A stretch of 45,635 nucleotides of DNA, taken from the NCBI GenBank assembly GCA_025965115.1, contig JAOPXO010000060.1:1-45635 (forward strand), written 5' to 3'. A program made the position numbers and the translations under genes. The notes under the pieces are model-generated. The model was not told the DNA's origin and made no database searches. It worked only from the letters and a program-made list of their open reading frames with translations. Shown piece by piece: positions 9,246 through 17,701 of this stretch (positions are counted from its first letter, which is position 1; each line of letters begins with the position of its first letter). This DNA is from Aeromicrobium sp. (GTDB lineage: Bacteria > Actinomycetota > Actinomycetes > Propionibacteriales > Nocardioidaceae).

Positions 9246-11081
9246 ATGACCGCAACCCTCGTCACCCCCGATCAGCTCGCCGCCGTCAACAATCGCGCCC
9301 GCAGTCTCGGCGCGATGTTCTATTCGCGGGTCGCGAAATCCGGCTCGCGCGAGGCCTATCGCTATCCGGACGAGAACGAGGTGTGGCATTCGCTGACCTG
9401 GGATGAGACTGCGGCGCGTGTCACCGATCTCGCCGCCGGTCTCGTGTCGCTCGGCATCAAGCCTGAGGAGCGGGTCGCGATCGCCTCGGGCACTCGGCTC
9501 GAGTGGATCCTGGCCGACCTCGCCATCGTTGCGGCCGGTGCCGCAACCACGACGGTCTATCCGTCCACGATGGCCGATGACGTCTCCTACATCCTGGCCG
9601 ACTCCGACAGCCGCATCGTGTTCGCCGAGGATGACGAGCAGGTCGCCAAGCTGCGCGACAAGCATTCAGAGCTGCCGTCGATCACCAAGGTCGTCGTCAT
9701 CGAGGGCACGGCCGACGGCGATTGGGTCATCAGCTTCGATGACCTCGAGGCGATGGGCGCCAAGTACCTCGCCGAGCACCCCAAGGTCATCGAAGAGCGC
9801 GTCGCCGCTTCGGCACCCGAGTCGCTGGCCACCCTGATCTACACATCCGGCACGACGGGCCGGCCCAAGGGCGTACGCCTGAGCCACGACGGTTGGACCT
9901 ATGAGGGCGCGGTCATGACCGCGGCCGACATCCTGACCGAGGACGACCTGCAGTTTCTGTGGCTGCCGATGGCGCATTCGTTCGGCAAGGTGTTGCTGTG
10001 CACGCAGCTCGAGATCGGCTTCGCCACCGCGATCGACGGGCGCGTGCCGAAGATCGTCGACAACCTGGCGATCGTCAAGCCTACGTTCATGGGCGCGGCC
10101 CCACGCATATTCGAGAAGGCCTATGGCCGCATCGTCGGCATGACGGAGGCCGAGGGCGGCGCCAAGCTCAAGATATTCAAGTGGGCCGAGGGCGTCGGCC
10201 TCGCGCATTCGCGGGCCGAGCGCTCAGGCAAGCGCATCTCGCCGGTTCTCAAGGCGCAGTTCGCGGTCGCCGACAAGCTGGTGTTCTCCAAGGTGCGTGA
10301 GCGCTTCGGCGGCCGGGTGCGGTTCTTCATCTCCGGCGCGGCAGCGCTGTCGCCCGACATCGCCGAGTGGTTCCACGCCGCGGGCGTGCTGATCCTCGAG
10401 GGCTATGGCCTGACCGAGACGTCGGCCGGCGCATTCGTCAACTCGCCCGACAACTTCAAGCTCGGCTCGGTCGGCACGGCATTCCCGGGCAGCGAGGCCA
10501 AGATCGCCGAGGACGGCGAGGTCCTGATCAAGGGGCCGCACATCATGCAGGGCTATCACAACCTCGACGCCGAGAGTGCGTCGTCGTTGACCAAGGACGG
10601 CTGGCTGCACACCGGTGACGAGGGCCGCATCGACGAGGACGGCTTCCTGTTCATCACCGGCCGCAAGAAGGAGCTGTTCAAGACTTCTGGCGGCAAGTAC
10701 GTCGCGCCACCGCACATCGAGGGCACCTTCAAGGGCATCAGTTCCCTGACCAGCCAGATCGTGGTGCACGGCAATGAGCGCAACTTCTGCTCCGCGCTCA
10801 TCACCCTCGACCCTGACGCCGTGACCGAGTGGGCCGGAGCCAACGGTATGGCCGGCAAGTCGTACAAAGAGGTCGTCAGCTCACCGGAGATGAATGCCGT
10901 GATCGCGGGCCAGATCGAGGAGCTCAACTCCAAGATCAACCGCTGGGAGACGATCAAGAAGTTCAAGATCCTCGACCATGACCTGTCGATCGAATCCGGC
11001 GAGCTCACCCCGAGCATGAAGGTCAAGCGCAAGGTCGTCGAGGAGAATTACCGCGACGTGCTCGACGGCTTCTACGCTTAG
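9246..11081 (+). CDS. Long-chain acyl-CoA synthetase (AMP-binding, FadD15-like)
   Basis: A 611-residue adenylate-forming enzyme expected to activate long-chain fatty acids to acyl-CoA through an acyl-AMP intermediate. The P-loop-like motif TLIYTSGTTGRPKGVRLSH, the A5-type motif GYGLTETSAG, and the HTGDEGRIDEDGFLFITGRKKELFKTSGGKYVAP hinge region (quoted in parts: HTGDEGRIDEDG, GRKKELFKTSGGK) are all intact. Length and the long insert in the N-terminal domain fit bacterial FadD15-type ligases rather than short acetyl-CoA synthetases. The ATG is preceded by GAAGGA, a good ribosome binding site. The stop is 3 bases before the hemW start. Chain-length preference cannot be read from the sequence. 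Confidence 0.92.
   Translation: MTATLVTPDQLAAVNNRARSLGAMFYSRVAKSGSREAYRYPDENEVWHSLTWDETAARVTDLAAGLVSLGIKPEERVAIASGTRLEWILADLAIVAAGAATTTVYPSTMADDVSYILADSDSRIVFAEDDEQVAKLRDKHSELPSITKVVVIEGTADGDWVISFDDLEAMGAKYLAEHPKVIEERVAASAPESLATLIYTSGTTGRPKGVRLSHDGWTYEGAVMTAADILTEDDLQFLWLPMAHSFGKVLLCTQLEIGFATAIDGRVPKIVDNLAIVKPTFMGAAPRIFEKAYGRIVGMTEAEGGAKLKIFKWAEGVGLAHSRAERSGKRISPVLKAQFAVADKLVFSKVRERFGGRVRFFISGAAALSPDIAEWFHAAGVLILEGYGLTETSAGAFVNSPDNFKLGSVGTAFPGSEAKIAEDGEVLIKGPHIMQGYHNLDAESASSLTKDGWLHTGDEGRIDEDGFLFITGRKKELFKTSGGKYVAPPHIEGTFKGISSLTSQIVVHGNERNFCSALITLDPDAVTEWAGANGMAGKSYKEVVSSPEMNAVIAGQIEELNSKINRWETIKKFKILDHDLSIESGELTPSMKVKRKVVEENYRDVLDGFYA
11073..11078 (+). promoter_or_regulatory. Possible -10 element of hemW
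   Basis: TACGCT, within the final codons of the preceding gene, ends 6 bases before the hemW GTG. It may be a chance coding match, but the spacing is the same as at eight other genes here. Confidence 0.3.
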
Positions 11082-11084
11082 CGA

Positions 11085-12251
11085 GTGCCACCCACCGAAG
11101 GACCGCTCCCCGACACTGGTGGGCGGTCCTTCGGCATGTACGTGCATGTGCCGTTCTGTTCCGTCCGGTGTGGCTACTGCGACTTCAACACGTACACCGC
11201 TGATGAGCTGGGTGAGGGCGCAACCAGGGCGTCGTACGCCGACACCGCGATCTCCGAGATCGAGCTGGCCGCCGGCACACTGGACGATGCGCCACCGGTT
11301 GAGACCGTGTTCTTCGGGGGCGGCACGCCAACTCAGCTGCCATCGGACGACCTCGTCCGCATGCTCGGCGCGATCCGCGGCAACTTCGGACTCGTCGAAG
11401 ACGTCGAGGTCACGACCGAGGCCAATCCCGACAGTGTGACGCCCGAGTCGCTGGCGACTCTGCGGGACGGTGGCTTCACCCGCATCTCGTTCGGGGTGCA
11501 GTCGGCGGTGCCGCACGTGCTGGCGACGCTCGACCGCACCCACAATCCGGCAAATGTGCCGCAGGCGGTGCGCTGGGCGCGAGAAGCCGGATTCGAGCAG
11601 CTCAGCGTCGACCTGATCTACGGCACGCCAGGCGAGTCGATGGCCGACTGGAGGGCCAGCGTCGAGCAGGCGATCGAGCTGGAGCCCGACCACATCAGTG
11701 CCTACGCGTTGATCGTCGAGCAGGGCACCGCATTCGCCCGCAAGGTCAAGCGCGGCGAGGTGGTCATGCCAGACGATGACGAGACGGCCGACAAGTACCT
11801 GCTCGCTGACGAGCTGTTCTCGGCCGCGGGCCTGCAGTGGTACGAGCTCTCGAACTGGGCGCGCGATGAGGCAGCCCAGTGCCGGCACAACGTCCTGTAT
11901 TGGGAGAGCGCCAACTGGTGGGGAGTTGGCCCTGGCGCTCACTCGCACATCGACGGCGAGAGGTGGTGGAACGTCAAGCATCCGGCGGCGTACGCCCAGC
12001 GGCTCACGGCTGGCGAGTCGCCGCGGCACGACGGCGAGACGATCGACACGGCCACCGCACACGTCGAGCGGATCATGCTGGAGACCAGGTTGAGGAGTGG
12101 TCTGGCCCTCGATGCGCTCAGTGTGGGTGCACGGTCGAGTGTGTCCGATCTCGCCTCACGCGGTCTCGTCGACCTTGCCGGTGACCGGCTGGTGCTGACC
12201 CGATCGGGCCGGCTGCTGGCCGATGCGGTGGTGCGTGAGCTCGTCGACTGA
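11085..12251 (+). CDS. hemW: HemW-type radical SAM protein (HemN-like)
   Basis: A 388-residue radical SAM protein. The cluster motif is CSVRCGYCDF, that is CxxxCxxCxF; HemW has F in the last position whereas true coproporphyrinogen dehydrogenase HemN has C. Further family segments are TVFFGGGTPTQL, TTEANPDSV, RISFGVQSAV and SVDLIYGTPGES, and the C-terminal HemN-type domain follows with YWESANWWGVGPGAHS. HemW acts as a heme chaperone in characterised bacteria and is often misannotated as an oxygen-independent coproporphyrinogen oxidase. The GTG start is 3 bases after the synthetase stop and gives a normal N-terminus. It ends 3 bases from the convergent DUF3097 gene. Confidence 0.92.
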   Translation: MPPTEGPLPDTGGRSFGMYVHVPFCSVRCGYCDFNTYTADELGEGATRASYADTAISEIELAAGTLDDAPPVETVFFGGGTPTQLPSDDLVRMLGAIRGNFGLVEDVEVTTEANPDSVTPESLATLRDGGFTRISFGVQSAVPHVLATLDRTHNPANVPQAVRWAREAGFEQLSVDLIYGTPGESMADWRASVEQAIELEPDHISAYALIVEQGTAFARKVKRGEVVMPDDDETADKYLLADELFSAAGLQWYELSNWARDEAAQCRHNVLYWESANWWGVGPGAHSHIDGERWWNVKHPAAYAQRLTAGESPRHDGETIDTATAHVERIMLETRLRSGLALDALSVGARSSVSDLASRGLVDLAGDRLVLTRSGRLLADAVVRELVD

Positions 12252-12254
12252 TCT

Positions 12255-13088
12255 CTAGGGAGCAGTCACGAAGTCGATGAGCTCCTCGATGCGGCCGAGA
12301 AACGCGGGCTCGAGATCGGTGTAGGAGTCGACGCGGCCGAGGATGTGCTGCCACGCACGGGCGATATCCGCCTGGTTGGAGTGCGGCCACCCCATCGCCT
12401 CGCAGATGCCGTGCTTCCAGTCGGTGCCGCGCGGAATCACCGGCCAGGCGGCCATGCCGAGTCGGTCGGGCTTGACCGACTGCCACACGTCGACGTACGG
12501 ATGTCCGACGACGAGCACGTGAGGACGTCCGGAGACCTGCGCGGCGATACGCGTCTCCTTCGAGCCTGACACGAGGTGGTCGACGAGCACGCCGAGCCGG
12601 CGATCCGGGCCGGGTGCGAACTCGTCGACGATGCTGGCCAGGTCGTCGATGCCGCCGAGGTACTCGACTGCCACGCCTTCAACTCGCAGGTCATCGCCCC
12701 AGACTTTCTCGACGAGCTCGGCATCGTGGCGACCCTCGACATAGATGCGACTGGGCAGCGCGACACGTGCCTTGGCGTCCGAGACCGTGCGTGACCCGGA
12801 TGCCGTACGCGTGGGAGCGGCCGCACCCTTCTTGGCCTGAGGCCGCAGTGTGACGGGCTTGCCGTCGAGCAGGAATCCCGGCCCGAAAGGGAAGGCGCGA
12901 CGGGTCAGCCGGCGATCCTCGAGCACCATCATCCCGAGATCCTTCTCGATCACCATGATCTCGCCGACGAAGCCGGTGGTGGCATCCTCGACGACCATGC
13001 CGCGCTCCGCGACGACCTCGACCGAGTGCCCACGCGGTGGCTTGCGCCAATCACCGGCCAACACGTCTACGCCATAGCGATCAGGCAT
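12255..13088 (-). CDS. DUF3097 family protein
   Basis: A 277-residue protein of the actinobacterial DUF3097 family, whose function is unknown. The typical N-terminus [19 protein letters not shown] follows the ATG at 13088; the ORF-track extension to 13151 lies inside the preceding gene and is not needed. Other visible parts are VEVVAERGMVVEDATTGFVGE, a small beta domain, and a C-terminal part with RIYVEGRHDAELVEKVWGDDL and VLVDHLVSGSKE, which resembles a TOPRIM-like fold with acidic residues; that resemblance is my inference. It overlaps the upstream unknown gene by 8 bases, so the two form an operon. It is convergent with hemW. Confidence 0.85.
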   Translation of the reverse strand: MPDRYGVDVLAGDWRKPPRGHSVEVVAERGMVVEDATTGFVGEIMVIEKDLGMMVLEDRRLTRRAFPFGPGFLLDGKPVTLRPQAKKGAAAPTRTASGSRTVSDAKARVALPSRIYVEGRHDAELVEKVWGDDLRVEGVAVEYLGGIDDLASIVDEFAPGPDRRLGVLVDHLVSGSKETRIAAQVSGRPHVLVVGHPYVDVWQSVKPDRLGMAAWPVIPRGTDWKHGICEAMGWPHSNQADIARAWQHILGRVDSYTDLEPAFLGRIEELIDFVTAP

Positions 13089-13524
13089 ACAGCACCCCCA
13101 GTAGCTGTTGATGGAACGCTTCGACGTCGTCCTTCGTGATGGGTTCGCCATCGACGGACAGGATGACAGTCGCGTGGGTCAGGAGGCCGAGGGCCAGGTC
13201 GACGGCCACTGGCCAGCTTGGATTGACAGCCATCGGAACCTCACGCTGGAAAAGGTCGCCGAGAGCGACCATCGGTCGCACGTCGGGCAGGTCCGGTGCG
13301 GTGACGGTCATCACGAGCTCACCGCCCTCGGGCCCGTCGCCAAGGTGGACCACCTCGACGAAGAACTCGCCGACCTGGCCAACCCACACCGCAGACAGGC
13401 TTCCGCCCCGCGACTCATGGGCGATGTCCACACCGTTGTGCTGGATGAGGCGAGGGGTGTAGCGAAGCTCCGACTCGGCACCTTCCACGACGATCGCCTC
13501 GCCGTCCACCCCGATAGATCCCAC
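13081..13524 (-). CDS. Conserved hypothetical protein upstream of DUF3097
   Basis: A 147-residue protein I do not recognise. It is soluble-looking, acidic, with alternating beta-type segments ([30 protein letters not shown]) and a helical C-terminus (VDAFHQQLL-like, ending LLGVLYA). No signal peptide, membrane segment or catalytic motif is evident. The GTG at 13524 is the only long start; a GTG a few codons further in is also possible. Its stop overlaps the DUF3097 start, so it probably works with, or is expressed with, that protein. It is divergent from hrcA and its promoter region must share the 75-base gap that carries the CIRCE operator. Confidence 0.6.
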   Translation of the reverse strand: MGSIGVDGEAIVVEGAESELRYTPRLIQHNGVDIAHESRGGSLSAVWVGQVGEFFVEVVHLGDGPEGGELVMTVTAPDLPDVRPMVALGDLFQREVPMAVNPSWPVAVDLALGLLTHATVILSVDGEPITKDDVEAFHQQLLGVLYA

Positions 13525-13529
13525 CTCGC

Positions 13530-13535
13530 TAGACT
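13530..13535 (+). promoter_or_regulatory. Putative -10 element of hrcA-dnaJ
   Basis: TAGACT abuts the CIRCE element, which would then cover the transcription start, the classical arrangement for HrcA repression. No clear -35 hexamer is seen. Confidence 0.45.
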
Positions 13536-13560
13536 GGCACTTGACCTAGGGGAGTGCCAG
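13534..13560 (+). promoter_or_regulatory. CIRCE operator (HrcA binding site)
   Basis: An inverted repeat CTGGCACTT-N9-GAGTGCCAG, close to the actinobacterial form of CIRCE (classical TTAGCACTC-N9-GAGTGCTAA). The inner eight bases of each arm are perfectly complementary. It lies 40 bases before the hrcA start and predicts autorepression of hrcA-dnaJ, relieved by heat shock. The divergent unknown gene could also be affected. Confidence 0.85.
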
Positions 13561-13599
13561 CGCGCCACGCGGAAGGTACTCAGTGAATGGAGGTGGGGG

Positions 13600-14616
13600 A
13601 TGTCTGACGACCGACGACTCGACGTCCTCCGGGCGATCGTCGAGGACTACGTCGCGACCCAGGAACCCGTGGGCTCACGGGCTCTGGTCGAGCGCCATCA
13701 TCTGGGAGTCTCGCCGGCGACGATCCGCAATGACATGGTCGCGCTCGAGGACGAGGGCTACATCACCCAGCCGCACACCAGCGCCGGCCGCATACCCACT
13801 GACAAGGGTTATCGGATGTTCGTCGACCGGCTCGCGACGGTCAAGGCGCTCTCACCGGCCGAGCGTCGTGCGATCGAGACATTCCTGACCGGTGCGGTCG
13901 ACGTCGATGACGTGGTGCAGCGCAGCGTACGAGTGCTCGCCCAGCTCACCCAGCAGGTCGCGATCGTCCAATATCCTTCTCTGACCCGGTCCACCGTCCG
14001 CCACATCGAGGTTGTCGCCCTCGATGGCGCGCGCGTCCTGCTCGTCGTCATCACCAGCAGCGGTCGGGTCGAGCAGCGGATCATCGAGCTCGCTGCCGCG
14101 CCCACCGAGCAGCTGTTGTCGGATCTGCGTTCGCGCATCGGACACGCCACCCTCGGCGAACGACTCCCCGAGGCATCGTTGCGACTTGCCGAGATGATCG
14201 AGACGTTTGACGTCAACGACCGGCCGATCGTCACGTCAATCGTCACGACCCTCTCGCAGACCTTCAGCAACGAGCGGTCCGACGAGCGCATCGCAGTTGG
14301 CGGCACCGCCAATCTCGTACGTTTCGGCAGCGACTTCGACTCGGCGATCAAACCCGTGCTCGAGGCGATCGAGGAGCAGGTCGTGCTGCTCAAGCTGCTG
14401 GGCGAGGCGACCGGCGGGCTCACCGTACGCATCGGTGCCGAGACCGGGCACGAAAGCCTGCTCAGTACCGCTGTCGTCTCCACGGCGTACGGCGCCGACG
14501 ACCAGGCGCTTGCCACACTGGGCACCGTGGGTCCGACCCGCATGGACTATCCCGCAACGATGGCCGCCGTCGGCGCTGTCGCCCGCTACGTCGGGCGTCT
14601 GCTGGCGGACACCTAG
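13600..14616 (+). CDS. hrcA: Heat-inducible transcription repressor HrcA
   Basis: A 338-residue repressor that binds CIRCE and controls chaperone genes. The N-terminal winged helix is clear: [25 protein letters not shown], then [35 protein letters not shown] (motifs SPATIRNDM and [12 protein letters not shown]). The GAF-like dimerisation domain follows, ending [21 protein letters not shown], the usual HrcA C-terminus. The ORF-track start at 13108 is an artefact; the ATG at 13600 has a strong GGAGGTGGGG ribosome binding site. A CIRCE element in its own promoter supports autoregulation. dnaJ follows after 53 bases. Confidence 0.96.
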   Translation: MSDDRRLDVLRAIVEDYVATQEPVGSRALVERHHLGVSPATIRNDMVALEDEGYITQPHTSAGRIPTDKGYRMFVDRLATVKALSPAERRAIETFLTGAVDVDDVVQRSVRVLAQLTQQVAIVQYPSLTRSTVRHIEVVALDGARVLLVVITSSGRVEQRIIELAAAPTEQLLSDLRSRIGHATLGERLPEASLRLAEMIETFDVNDRPIVTSIVTTLSQTFSNERSDERIAVGGTANLVRFGSDFDSAIKPVLEAIEEQVVLLKLLGEATGGLTVRIGAETGHESLLSTAVVSTAYGADDQALATLGTVGPTRMDYPATMAAVGAVARYVGRLLADT

Positions 14617-14669
14617 ACATCACTCAGAATCACCAGCCACTCACCTAAGGATCAGGGCACCCAGGACTC

Positions 14670-15821
14670 ATGGCACAGGACTACTACGCAACACTCGGCG
14701 TCGGACGCGACGCGAGCGCGGATGAGCTCAAGAAGGCTTATCGGAAGCTCGCGCGACAGTTGCACCCCGACGTCAACGATGCTCCCGACGCGTCCGAACG
14801 CTTCAAGGAGGTCACGGTCGCGTACGAAGTGCTGTCCGATCCGGCCAAGCGGGCGACGTTCGACCGTGGCGGCGATCCGATGCGGGGTAACGGTGGCGGC
14901 GGTGGATTCGGCCAGGGCTTCTCATTCGACGACATCATGGATGCCTTCTTCGGTCAGAACAACGGCCGCGGACCGCGACCGCGCACCCAGCGCGGTCAGG
15001 ATGCGCTGCTCCGGGTCAACGTCGAGCTCGCGGAGGCGGCGTTCGGCGTCGCGCAGGAGATCAAGGTCGACACGGCGATCACCTGCACGACGTGTGGCGG
15101 AAGTGGCGCGGCAGAGGGCTCCGAGCCGGAGATGTGCCGCACCTGCAACGGTCACGGCGACGTCCAGCACGTGCAGCGCTCACTTCTCGGCGACATCCGT
15201 ACGTCCCGCCCGTGCCCGACGTGCCACGGATTCGGCACGGTCATCCCCGAGCCGTGCCCGGAGTGCGCCGGAGACGGACGCGTGCGGTCGCGGCGCACGA
15301 TCTCGGTGACGATCCCGGCGGGTGTTGATCACGGCACTCGCATCCAGTTGTCGGGGGAGGGTGAGGTCGGCCCCGGTGGCGGGCCTGCCGGCGATCTCTA
15401 CCTGGAGATCAACGTCGCGCGACACCCGGTGTTCACCCGCAAGGGCGACCAGCTGTTCTGTCAGATCACCCTGCCGATGACGGCGGCCGCGCTCGGTGCG
15501 CATCTCGACCTGCCCACGCTCGAGGCCGATCGTCCCGATCTCGAGCAGGCCACGACCACCGTGCCGCTCGATGTCACCGCGGGCACCCAGTCCGGCGACA
15601 CCCTGACGGTCAAGGGCCACGGCGTGCCCCGCCTGCGCGGACCGGGTCGCGGCGACCTCAAGGTGCAGGTCATCGTCGAGACCCCGGCTCGGGTCGATGA
15701 GGAGCAGCGCGTCCTGCTCGAACAGCTCGCGAAGCTCCGCGACGAAGAGCGTCCCGAAGCCCTGATCGGCACGAACCACAAGGGCGGCGTGTTCGGCAAG
15801 ATCAAGGGAGCTTTCAAGTGA
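14670..15821 (+). CDS. dnaJ: Chaperone DnaJ (actinobacterial DnaJ2 type)
   Basis: A 383-residue Hsp40 co-chaperone that stimulates DnaK ATPase and holds unfolded proteins. The J domain (about residues 4-66) has the essential HPD tripeptide in QLHPDVN. A Gly/Phe-rich stretch follows ([14 protein letters not shown]), then four zinc-finger repeats, [24 protein letters not shown] and CPECAGDG, all with both cysteines, and the C-terminal substrate domains. Position after hrcA marks it as the second, HrcA-linked dnaJ usual in actinobacteria, the other lying with dnaK. Its TGA overlaps the GTG of the HIT gene (GTGA). Confidence 0.96.
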   Translation: MAQDYYATLGVGRDASADELKKAYRKLARQLHPDVNDAPDASERFKEVTVAYEVLSDPAKRATFDRGGDPMRGNGGGGGFGQGFSFDDIMDAFFGQNNGRGPRPRTQRGQDALLRVNVELAEAAFGVAQEIKVDTAITCTTCGGSGAAEGSEPEMCRTCNGHGDVQHVQRSLLGDIRTSRPCPTCHGFGTVIPEPCPECAGDGRVRSRRTISVTIPAGVDHGTRIQLSGEGEVGPGGGPAGDLYLEINVARHPVFTRKGDQLFCQITLPMTAAALGAHLDLPTLEADRPDLEQATTTVPLDVTAGTQSGDTLTVKGHGVPRLRGPGRGDLKVQVIVETPARVDEEQRVLLEQLAKLRDEERPEALIGTNHKGGVFGKIKGAFK

Positions 15822-16168
15822 GTGTGACCGATCCCGATTGCCTGTTCTGCAAGATCGTGGCGGGCGACATCCCTGCCGACATCGTCTCCGAGACCGAGCA
15901 CACGGTCGCATTTCGCGACGTCAATCCGCAGGCGCCGACGCATGTATTGGTGATCCCGCGGCGACATGAACCCAACATCGGCAGCCTCGCCGCCGCTGAC
16001 CCCGAAGCCACGATCACCCTGCTGGCCGAAGCGCGTTCGATCGCTGAGGCGGAGGGCAACGGCTCATACCGGCTGGTCTTCAACACCGGCGCCGATGCCC
16101 ACCAGACGGTGTTCCACTGCCACGGACACGTGCTGGCCGGCCGCTCGATGGCCTGGCCGCCTGGCTGA
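15818..16168 (+). CDS. HIT family nucleotide-binding hydrolase
   Basis: A 116-residue histidine-triad protein of the HINT type, expected to hydrolyse purine nucleotide phosphoramidates. The N-terminus [17 protein letters not shown] and the triad [11 protein letters not shown] (HxHxH) are clear. Length is typical. The GTG start overlaps the dnaJ stop by 4 bases, implying translational coupling. In many actinobacteria the 16S rRNA methyltransferase gene rsmE stands between dnaJ and this gene; here it is absent. Confidence 0.93.
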   Translation: MSVTDPDCLFCKIVAGDIPADIVSETEHTVAFRDVNPQAPTHVLVIPRRHEPNIGSLAAADPEATITLLAEARSIAEAEGNGSYRLVFNTGADAHQTVFHCHGHVLAGRSMAWPPG

Positions 16169-16218
16169 TACCGGTGGCATCCCGGACTCGCAAGTATGCA
16201 AATCGTCGGGCGGATCAA

Positions 16219-16224
16219 TACACT
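16219..16224 (+). promoter_or_regulatory. Possible -10 element of phoH
   Basis: TACACT lies 9 bases before the ATG at 16234; a TGCAAA hexamer 16 bases further upstream is a weak -35 candidate. A near-leaderless transcript is plausible, since no Shine-Dalgarno sequence is visible. Confidence 0.35.
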
Positions 16225-16233
16225 TGTACGTAC

Positions 16234-17247
16234 ATGACTGACGACACTGAACTGACCGACATCCCGGCTCACACGTTCACGATTCCGTCGAGCGTTCCGG
16301 CGGTCGCCCTGCTCGGGCCTTCCGACCAATTCCTCCGCCTCATCGAAGATTCCTTCGAGGCGCGCATTCACGCGCGCGGAGACACCATCACGGTGACCGG
16401 CTCGCCCGCCGAGGCGGCTCTGGTCGAGCGACTGCTCGACGAGCTCGTGATCATCATCCGGACGGGGCAGCACCTCACCAAGGAGACCGTCGAGCGCTGC
16501 GTCACCATGCTGCGCACCGAGACCCAGGAGCATCCGGCCGAGGTGTTGAGCCTCAACATCGTGTCGAGCCGAGGGCGCACGATTCGACCCAAGACGGTCA
16601 ACCAGAAGCGCTACGTCGACGCGATCGACAACCACACGATCACCTTCGGCATCGGCCCTGCCGGCACCGGCAAGACCTATCTCGCGATGGCCAAGGCCGT
16701 GCAGGCGCTGCAGGCCAAGGAGGTCAGCCGCATCATCCTGACCCGCCCCGCCGTTGAGGCCGGCGAGCACCTCGGCTTCCTGCCGGGCACGCTGAGCGAG
16801 AAGATCGACCCCTATCTCCGCCCGCTGTATGACGCGTTGCACGACATGATGGATCCCGAGACGATCCCCAAGCTGATGGCCTCAGGTGTCATCGAAGTGG
16901 CGCCGCTCGCCTACATGCGTGGTCGCACACTCAACGATGCCTTCGTGATCCTCGACGAGGCGCAGAACACCACCCAGGAGCAGATGAAGATGTTCCTGAC
17001 GCGCCTCGGCTTCGGCTCCAAGATGGTCGTCACGGGCGATGTCACCCAGGTTGACCTCCCGACCGGCAACAAGAGCGGTTTGCGTGTCGTCCAGGAGATC
17101 CTCGACGACGTACGCGACATCCACTTCTCCTGGCTCACCGCGCAGGATGTCGTCCGCCACAAGCTCGTCGGGCGCATCGTCGCGGCCTACGACGAGTTCG
17201 AGGCCGAGGCGGGTGCACAGGCGCATGAACGTCGACGTTCTCAATGA
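16234..17247 (+). CDS. phoH: PhoH-like ATPase
   Basis: A 337-residue cytoplasmic PhoH family P-loop ATPase, thought to act in RNA metabolism together with YbeY. The N-terminal KH-like region is followed by GPAGTGKTYLAMAKAVQAL (Walker A), RIILTRPAVEAGEHLGFLPG and FVILDEAQNTTQEQMKMFL (Walker B), then MVVTGDVTQVDLP. The ATG at 16234 is preferred over the GTG at 16174 because the family N-terminus begins nearby and a -10-like hexamer sits just upstream. The C-terminus overlaps the ybeY start by 23 bases. The phoH-ybeY-CBS-era order is conserved widely in bacteria. Confidence 0.94.
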   Translation: MTDDTELTDIPAHTFTIPSSVPAVALLGPSDQFLRLIEDSFEARIHARGDTITVTGSPAEAALVERLLDELVIIIRTGQHLTKETVERCVTMLRTETQEHPAEVLSLNIVSSRGRTIRPKTVNQKRYVDAIDNHTITFGIGPAGTGKTYLAMAKAVQALQAKEVSRIILTRPAVEAGEHLGFLPGTLSEKIDPYLRPLYDALHDMMDPETIPKLMASGVIEVAPLAYMRGRTLNDAFVILDEAQNTTQEQMKMFLTRLGFGSKMVVTGDVTQVDLPTGNKSGLRVVQEILDDVRDIHFSWLTAQDVVRHKLVGRIVAAYDEFEAEAGAQAHERRRSQ

Positions 17248-17701
17248 GTCAGGCGTCGAGGTCGACGCCGCCGGCCTCACCAGGCTGTGCCGATTCGCGA
17301 TGCGCCGTATGCGGTTGCATCCCGCCACCGAGCTGACCCTGCGGCTCGTCGATCCGGCGACGATCGCGGTCCTCAACAAGCAGTGGATGGGCAAGGACGG
17401 CCCGACCGATGTCCTGTCGTTCCCGATGGACGAGCTCACACCGGGCCGCGATGGCGAGGAGAGCCCAGAGGGCTACCTCGGTGACATCGCGCTGTGTCCG
17501 CAGGTCGCCGAGCAGCAGGCTCCGGCGGCGGGGCACACCGCCCAGGACGAGATCGACCTCCTGACCATTCATGGCATCCTGCACCTGCTCGGCTATGACC
17601 ACGCCGAGCCGGCAGAGCACCAGGAGATGTTCGGCATCCAGGGCAGGTTGTTGCTCGAATGGCAGCAGGCCGCCGAGGGCAAGGACCCCGAAGCGCCGTG
17701 A
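17225..17701 (+). CDS. ybeY: Endoribonuclease YbeY
   Basis: A 158-residue metal-dependent RNase that takes part in 16S rRNA 3'-end maturation and ribosome quality control. The zinc motif HGILHLLGYDH (HxxxHxxxxxH) is intact, preceded by TDVLSFPMDE and LGDIALCP, both family signatures. The ATG at 17225 lies inside the phoH coding region and restores the expected N-terminus MNVDVLNES; the ORF-track start at 17039 is too far upstream. Its TGA overlaps the next gene's ATG (TGATG). Confidence 0.95.
   Translation: MNVDVLNESGVEVDAAGLTRLCRFAMRRMRLHPATELTLRLVDPATIAVLNKQWMGKDGPTDVLSFPMDELTPGRDGEESPEGYLGDIALCPQVAEQQAPAAGHTAQDEIDLLTIHGILHLLGYDHAEPAEHQEMFGIQGRLLLEWQQAAEGKDPEAP

Noticed and set aside
15822-16842. 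Long reverse ORF 15814-16842
   Set aside because: Antisense to the HIT and phoH genes, both firmly identified; no domain seen in the reverse frame.
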